DNA of 17,546 nt from assembly GCA_004028495.1 (NCBI GenBank), contig MTKS01000014.1, forward strand, positions 1 to 17,546, read 5' to 3'. The DNA is from Candidatus Electrothrix marina. Lineage in GTDB: Bacteria > Desulfobacterota > Desulfobulbia > Desulfobulbales > Desulfobulbaceae. This document shows, one piece after another, positions 13,424-17,546 of the stretch (position 1 is the first letter of the stretch; each line of letters opens with the position of its first letter). Under the pieces are notes generated by a model. It worked only from the letters and a program-made list of their open reading frames with translations. It was not told where the DNA came from and searched no databases. The translations under genes and the position numbers were made by a program.

Positions 13424-14503
13424 TTATTCAAAATAATCAGGCAGATCCTGCTCATCTCCGGCCTGGGGAAGGATGTCGCCGATCGGTATGTTGCGCCCGA
13501 TCAAGGTCTTCAAAGCAACAAGGTTGACCAGACTTTCCAGTTCCGCCCCTCCGTCTTCACGAAGGTGCGCTAAAAGGGTTTTTACCGCGATAGGCGGGTC
13601 CACCTTAAACGAAATTACTCTGTTTTTCTCAATTGTCAGAATATTGGTGAACGACTGATCCCTGTTCAGGGAGGCAATACCCCCGGCAATGGATTCCGAA
13701 GAATCCTCTTTTTCTAATTCGCTGAGAATTTCATTGATCGCGCCGAGATAGTTTTCTTCTTTCTCGCCTGCCATGAGCAGGTCCAGCCCCACGTCCAGAT
13801 TATACATCCGATCGGTAAAGTCCCGAATCAGTTCTCCCCGAATAATGGAACCATGTTGGGGAGCTATCATTTCCGGAGGAGGGTCAAGATTTCTGATTCT
13901 GGAAACCGCCAATTTCAAGGCATCCCGGGACGGCATATACAGCTGATGAAAGGTCTTGATACCCTCCCAGGATCTTTCATCGGCATACAGGTCATGGGTA
14001 TAGGACAGTCCGCCGAACAGGTCGCCGGAAAAGAGTATCCTGCTTCTGACATCATAGTACATCATGGCCCCGCGAAAATGACAAAAGGGCGAGGGAACAA
14101 AGATCAGTTTGTTTCCACCCGGCATGATAGCCCGATTATTTCGGTATGTTTCCACTGCCTTGAAGCGGGATGCCTTCAGACCGAGGAAATGAATCAGGCG
14201 CCAGGTATCTTCCGAAGCGACCACCAGACATTTCGGATTCAGCTTTTGCAGAAAGGCTGCATTCGGTGCAACATCCGGATCCTGATGATTGATCAGGATG
14301 CCGTGGATATTCTCCAGCCCTCCTATAATCGGTTGTACGACTTTTTGCAGCACGGTCAGCAATTCACCGGGGCCGGGATCTATAATAATATTGGCCTGCC
14401 CCTTTGCATGGGGATAACAAAGAAGGTAGATGTTTACTTCCAGCAGGGAATCGGAACGATTGGCTACCCACCATACATTGTCTTTTAATTCAACAGGTTT
14501 CAT
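13424..14503 (-). CDS. ODP-like metallo-beta-lactamase fold protein (flavodiiron-related, no flavodoxin domain)
   Basis: The product has 359 residues. Residues of about 1-235 form a metallo-beta-lactamase fold of the flavodiiron/ODP (oxygen-binding di-iron protein) branch: VNIYLL near the start, IIDPGPGE (40-47), then the metal ligands H73, D75 and D77 in NHQDPD, H142 in SPFCHFRGAM, D161 in LFSGDLFG, and H217 in APQHGS. The fourth ligand position after D77 is V78 where flavodiiron enzymes have His. There is no flavodoxin domain, so it is unlikely to be a complete oxygen or NO reductase; related ODPs are oxygen-binding sensors. Residues of about 236-359 are a helical, charged extension I do not recognise. 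It sits between usp and the degenerate receiver gene in one operon; its start has GAGGA about 8 nt upstream. Confidence 0.85.
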   Translation of the reverse strand: MKPVELKDNVWWVANRSDSLLEVNIYLLCYPHAKGQANIIIDPGPGELLTVLQKVVQPIIGGLENIHGILINHQDPDVAPNAAFLQKLNPKCLVVASEDTWRLIHFLGLKASRFKAVETYRNNRAIMPGGNKLIFVPSPFCHFRGAMMYYDVRSRILFSGDLFGGLSYTHDLYADERSWEGIKTFHQLYMPSRDALKLAVSRIRNLDPPPEMIAPQHGSIIRGELIRDFTDRMYNLDVGLDLLMAGEKEENYLGAINEILSELEKEDSSESIAGGIASLNRDQSFTNILTIEKNRVISFKVDPPIAVKTLLAHLREDGGAELESLVNLVALKTLIGRNIPIGDILPQAGDEQDLPDYFE

Positions 14504-14569
14504 TGAATGATTTTCCTCGTTGTCGTTGGATATTCTTCCGGCTCAGCATCGTCCTGCTCTCTGTTGTTT

Positions 14570-15493
14570 TTAACCGATCAGCCAAACAGCCATATTCTGG
14601 GCATTCTGAGTTGTCCGGTTGGAAACCCCGCCCAGAAGCCCTTTATCCACCCGGGGCCTGCGCCCGATAACAATGGTCCCGCAATTATGTCTCTTTGCCT
14701 GACGGAGCAGGTCATGGCTGGGATGGATACCCCGGCGCGGAGGAAGCTGTACAATTCGTTCTTCAGGGATGCCGTTTTCGATCAGTATCTGGCTATGAGC
14801 TTTGTACAGGCATGTCCCTACATCAAGATTTTTGTCGCACCATTTCGCTCCCCAGCGGCTGTGGAATTCTTCCCTTTCGGTAGGTGGTGTTGAGCCGAAC
14901 GCGGCAAGAGAATGGTAGATATAGATCTCGGCCTGCGGGTTTTTTTGGAGAATAAAAGCCAAATGATCCGCCGCCATAAGTGAGTGAGTACAGGTGTGAA
15001 CAGCGAGGAGGAAACGGGTGGAGGTTACATTGCCGTCAATAATCCAAAGAGGGATTTCATGACATTTTCTCACCAGATCTGAGGAGACGCTTCCTAACAG
15101 CATTTCGCCGACCCTTCCCACTCCTCTTCTGCCGACCAGCAGGCCGTCATACATGTTTTCTTTCGCAAAATGATAGATGGAATCGGTGATTCCCTCCCCT
15201 GATGCATGGACCAGAGAAGCTATGTTGTCCTCAGGAAAGCCGTTACGCACAAGACGCGCTTTGGCATCTTTCAGATATCTTGTCGCCTTGGCCTTACGTT
15301 GAAGCTCGGCAGCACTTTCAGTTCGTCGCCCGTCAAGATCCGACATCCAGCTTTGGTCGCCGCGGCAGGTTGAAACAGCGGCGAGCAGATCAATGCTGAA
15401 ATTTTGATCCTGTCGAAACAGGCGTATCAGGTAATCTAAACTGTTTGAGCTATATACCGACCCGTCTACCGCTACCAGAATTTTTTTTTTCAT
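14570..15493 (-). CDS. Tandem-domain universal stress protein (UspA family)
   Basis: The product has 307 residues and contains two USP domains. The first (1-154) begins KKILVAVDGS and has the intact nucleotide-binding motif G121-x2-G124-x9-G134-S135 (GRRGVGRVGEMLLGS), so it probably binds ATP. The second (about 158-307) keeps the fold (FLLAVHTCTHS, TIVIGRR) but its motif is broken: P280 replaces the second Gly and a Gly-Gly-Val replaces Gly-Ser. One binding-competent and one degenerate half is a common layout for regulatory USPs. It is cytoplasmic. It is the first gene of a three-gene operon with the ODP-like protein (66 nt gap) and the degenerate receiver. Ten consecutive A residues follow the start codon directly, a possible slippage site. 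The start has GAGG upstream. Confidence 0.92.
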   Translation of the reverse strand: MKKKILVAVDGSVYSSNSLDYLIRLFRQDQNFSIDLLAAVSTCRGDQSWMSDLDGRRTESAAELQRKAKATRYLKDAKARLVRNGFPEDNIASLVHASGEGITDSIYHFAKENMYDGLLVGRRGVGRVGEMLLGSVSSDLVRKCHEIPLWIIDGNVTSTRFLLAVHTCTHSLMAADHLAFILQKNPQAEIYIYHSLAAFGSTPPTEREEFHSRWGAKWCDKNLDVGTCLYKAHSQILIENGIPEERIVQLPPRRGIHPSHDLLRQAKRHNCGTIVIGRRPRVDKGLLGGVSNRTTQNAQNMAVWLIG

Positions 15494-15694
15494 CCAGGAA
15501 TCCTCACTAATAACTAAAATAATCTAAGATTGTTATCATATTACGGCATGAGAGGGAAAAGGAAAAGAGAAAATAACAGGAAACACTTCGTCAGAGTCGT
15601 TTTTTCATGGGATCTCAACGAATTGTTTTTTATTTTTCACGGGGTGGCGCAGGCTGAGATTTCAGGCAAAAGTTGTTCAGTGTGTTTTTTTTTA

Positions 15695-15724
15695 TTGACA
15701 CGGCCGATTGTCCTGTGGTAAATA
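15695..15724 (+). promoter_or_regulatory. Sigma-70-type promoter of tRNA-Gly
   Basis: A perfect -35 box TTGACA (15695-15700) is followed after 18 nt by a TAAATA -10-like hexamer (15719-15724). The inferred start is close to 15731, about 18 nt before the mature tRNA. It is the only obvious promoter ahead of rplM as well. Confidence 0.65.
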
Positions 15725-15748
15725 TCTGCTCGTTTCACAGCTCAATGA

Positions 15749-15823
<75 letters not shown>

Positions 15824-15835
15824 TTTAAACAATTC

Positions 15836-15865
15836 AAGGTTCGAACCTCGTTCGAACCTTTTTTT
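15836..15865 (+). terminator. Perfect 11-bp hairpin with T-run between tRNA-Gly and rplM
   Basis: AAGGTTCGAAC (15836-15846) pairs perfectly with GTTCGAACCTT (15850-15860) across a 3-nt loop, and seven Ts follow (15859-15865). By form it is an intrinsic terminator for tRNA-Gly. It ends only 21 nt before the rplM start codon, too little space for a separate rplM promoter downstream, so partial read-through or an attenuator role must be considered. Its sequence repeats the T-arm of the preceding tRNA (14 nt, one mismatch). Confidence 0.85.
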
Positions 15866-15886
15866 ATTACTCATTGGGGCGCATGC

Positions 15887-16315
15887 ATGAAAACGTATTA
15901 TACGCCGGTAGATGAAATTGATCGCAAGTGGTGCGTGGTTGATGCCGACGGTAAGGTCCTTGGCCGTATCGCAACGGAAATCGCCCGTCGCCTGCGCGGC
16001 AAACATAAACCGACCTTCTGTAACTTTCAGGATAACGGTGACTTTGTCGTTGTTGTCAATGCGGATCGTGTTCATCTGACCGGTACCAAGTGGGATGATA
16101 AAGTGTATTATCGCCACACCGGTTTTATGGGCGGGATTAAAGATCGGACCGCAAAAGAGGTTCGTGAAAAATCTCCGGAAGATTTGATCGTTATGGCGGT
16201 TAAAGGCATGTTGCCCAAGAATAAACTCGGTCGGGCCCAGCTGAAAAAATTAAAAGTGTATGCAGGTGCCGAACATCCTCATGCGGCCCAGCAGCCTGAA
16301 CTTCTCGATATCTAA
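15887..16315 (+). CDS. rplM: 50S ribosomal protein L13
   Basis: The product has 142 residues, exactly the bacterial L13 length. The start at ATG 15887 gives the expected N-terminus [15 protein letters not shown] and has GGGG about 7 nt upstream; the frame open before it is the tRNA and hairpin. Family phrases include [38 protein letters not shown] and the C-terminal [23 protein letters not shown]13 is an early-binding protein of the large subunit. It is followed after 11 nt by rpsI, the universal bacterial L13-S9 operon. Transcription seems to come from the tRNA-Gly promoter through the hairpin at 15836-15865, or from an unseen promoter. Confidence 0.98.
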   Translation: MKTYYTPVDEIDRKWCVVDADGKVLGRIATEIARRLRGKHKPTFCNFQDNGDFVVVVNADRVHLTGTKWDDKVYYRHTGFMGGIKDRTAKEVREKSPEDLIVMAVKGMLPKNKLGRAQLKKLKVYAGAEHPHAAQQPELLDI

Positions 16316-16326
16316 CGGAGCTTAAC

Positions 16327-16719
16327 ATGGCGCAGGAACAGACATACGCAACCGGAAAACGAAAGAGTGCTGTAGCCAGGGTTTGGATCACTCCGGGAAG
16401 CGGCAATGTGGTTGTTAATCAACAGTCTACAGACAGTTATTTCGGCAATATTTTTTTTGAGCAGAAAGTTGATAAACCGTTTGCAGTGACAGAAACTGCT
16501 GAGAAGTTTGATGTGAAGGCTACCGTGCAGGGCGGCGGTAAGTCCGCACAGGTTGATGCCCTGGTTCATGGCATTTCCAAGGCTCTTCAGGAAGTGAATC
16601 CGGAATTTCGTGATTCTCTGAAAAAAGCAGGCCTGCTGACCCGTGACTCCCGCATCAAAGAGCGGAAAAAATACGGTCAGCGCGGTGCCCGTGCCCGCTT
16701 CCAGTTCTCCAAACGTTAA
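16327..16719 (+). CDS. rpsI: 30S ribosomal protein S9
   Basis: The product has 130 residues, the standard S9 length. The N-terminal phrase [14 protein letters not shown] and the C-terminus [24 protein letters not shown] (read in pieces, ending in the basic SKR that reaches the ribosomal P-site tRNA) are diagnostic. GGAG lies about 8 nt before the ATG. It is co-transcribed with rplM and ended by the intrinsic terminator at 16766-16803. Confidence 0.98.
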   Translation: MAQEQTYATGKRKSAVARVWITPGSGNVVVNQQSTDSYFGNIFFEQKVDKPFAVTETAEKFDVKATVQGGGKSAQVDALVHGISKALQEVNPEFRDSLKKAGLLTRDSRIKERKKYGQRGARARFQFSKR

Positions 16720-16765
16720 GGAGAAGGAACAGGCTGGTTTTCAGCGCAGTTCATATTGTTTTTTA

Positions 16766-16803
16766 AAGGGAATGACGAAGCGATTCGTTATTCCCTTTTT
16801 TTT
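16766..16803 (+). terminator. Intrinsic terminator of rplM-rpsI
   Basis: AAGGGAATGACGAA (16766-16779) pairs with TTCGTTATTCCCTT (16784-16797), 14 positions with one G-T pair, around a GCGA tetraloop; eight Ts (16796-16803) complete it. It lies 46 nt after the rpsI stop. Confidence 0.93.
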
Positions 16804-16831
16804 ATGTCAAGCTACTCATCAAGGATACGCT

Positions 16832-17546
16832 ATGCTAAAAGTAGGAATCATAGGGGCCTCCGGCTATACCGGTGTTGAATTGGCCCGCATCCTTTCCACC
16901 CACCCAGAGGTGGAGTTGACCGTCGCCACCTCCCGCCAATACGCAGGCAAGCTGCTCTCCGAGGTCTTCCCCAACCTGCGTAAACGGGTTGATCTGATCT
17001 GCGAAGATATCCAGATGGAAAGGCTGATGGAGCGGGCCGACTTTTTCTTTGCCGCTGTGCCGCATAAGACGGCAATGGATTTGGTGCCTGTCCTGCTCAG
17101 GGCAGGGAAGAAGGTGGTGGATCTCAGTGCTGACTTTCGTATTCGGGATGCAGCGGTCTATGAGGAGTGGTACCAGCCCCATTCCAGTGCGGATCTCATC
17201 GCTGAGGCGGTGTATGGTCTGCCCGAGCTGTACCGGGATCAGGTGAAAGACGCACGCCTGACCGCCAATCCGGGCTGCTACCCCACCTCTATCATACTCG
17301 GTTTGGCACCTCTGCTGCGCGAGGGTTTGATTGATCCAGCTGGCCTGATCATCGACTCTAAGTCCGGTACCTCCGGGGCAGGCAGAGGGGCTGCTGTGGG
17401 TACCCTGTTCTGCGAAGTCACGGACGGCTTTCGTGCCTATAAGGTCGGGGGCAGCCACCGCCATATCCCGGAGATTGAACAGGAGCTGTCCGTGCTGGCA
17501 GGCAAGCCGGTGACTATCTCCTTTACTCCGCATCTGCTGGCCATTT
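16832..17546 (+). CDS. argC: N-acetyl-gamma-glutamyl-phosphate reductase, 5' part
   Basis: This gene begins at ATG 16832 (AAGGA 6 nt upstream) and runs off the window after 238 codons of about 345. ArgC reduces N-acetylglutamyl phosphate with NADPH in arginine synthesis. The N-terminal NADPH-binding loop GASGYTG (8-14) and ELARIL are clear, as is AAVPHKTAM; the catalytic cysteine is C149 in ANPGCYPTS, and H209 and H211 in GGSHRHIPE mark the active site. [10 protein letters not shown] at 177-186 is also typical. It is separated from rpsI by the strong terminator, so it needs its own promoter, for which there is little room: only about 28 nt lie between the T-run and the start. Such placement after rpsI is seen in Desulfobacterota. 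Confidence 0.96.
   Translation, partial: MLKVGIIGASGYTGVELARILSTHPEVELTVATSRQYAGKLLSEVFPNLRKRVDLICEDIQMERLMERADFFFAAVPHKTAMDLVPVLLRAGKKVVDLSADFRIRDAAVYEEWYQPHSSADLIAEAVYGLPELYRDQVKDARLTANPGCYPTSIILGLAPLLREGLIDPAGLIIDSKSGTSGAGRGAAVGTLFCEVTDGFRAYKVGGSHRHIPEIEQELSVLAGKPVTISFTPHLLAI

Noticed and set aside
15836..15860. Reading the hairpin after tRNA-Gly as a second truncated tRNA
   Set aside because: Only the T-arm sequence is repeated; there is no D arm, anticodon arm or acceptor stem.

Overview
The window looks like a chromosomal segment of an anaerobic or microaerophilic Desulfobacterota-type bacterium, with Desulfobulbales (the group that includes cable bacteria) as my best guess. That placement rests on inference: the tRNA-Gly / rplM / rpsI / argC order, a Sat-CysC fusion, and an operon of a universal stress protein with a di-iron-type metallo-beta-lactamase protein. 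No rRNA or other taxonomic marker is present. Genes are tightly packed, mostly in short operons on both strands. I see no CRISPR array, insertion sequence, integrase or phage gene.

Left part (1-3650): the tail of one AAA-type ATPase/nuclease gene is followed 1 nt later by a complete paralogue, so this is a tandem duplication. A convergent secreted endonuclease I gene follows. Between them is a long imperfect hairpin whose second copy lies at the end of the HAD gene near 9215, which makes it a small dispersed repeat family. A gene-free 444-nt stretch then precedes the next gene.

Middle (3650-9960): an A+T-rich pair comes first, a 757-residue peptidase-U32-family protein (probably an RNA or cofactor hydroxylase type) and a small VF530/DUF2132 protein. 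Next are thiol peroxidase Tpx on the minus strand, a leftover 3' fragment of an FtsX/MacB-type ABC permease gene, a translationally coupled pair (aminoglycoside-phosphotransferase-fold kinase plus HAD hydrolase), and a PilZ protein.

Right part (9960-15500): a minus-strand fusion of an ATP-sulfurylase-like domain to APS kinase, in which the sulfurylase half has lost its QxRN and GRD active-site motifs while the kinase P-loop is intact. Then comes a secreted ComEA-like helix-hairpin-helix protein with a clear sigma-70-type promoter. A minus-strand operon usp - ODP-like MBL protein - degenerate receiver/DUF4388 follows, which I read as a possible oxygen or redox stress signalling unit.

End (15690-17546): tRNA-Gly(GCC), a strong terminator-like hairpin that copies the tRNA T-arm sequence, rplM-rpsI, a classical intrinsic terminator, and the start of argC, which runs off the window.

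The observations most worth following up are the catalytically degenerate sulfurylase half of Sat-CysC, the usp/ODP/pseudo-receiver operon, the duplicated U32 core with a second cysteine quartet, the T-arm-like hairpin between tRNA-Gly and rplM, and the dispersed gene-end hairpin element.
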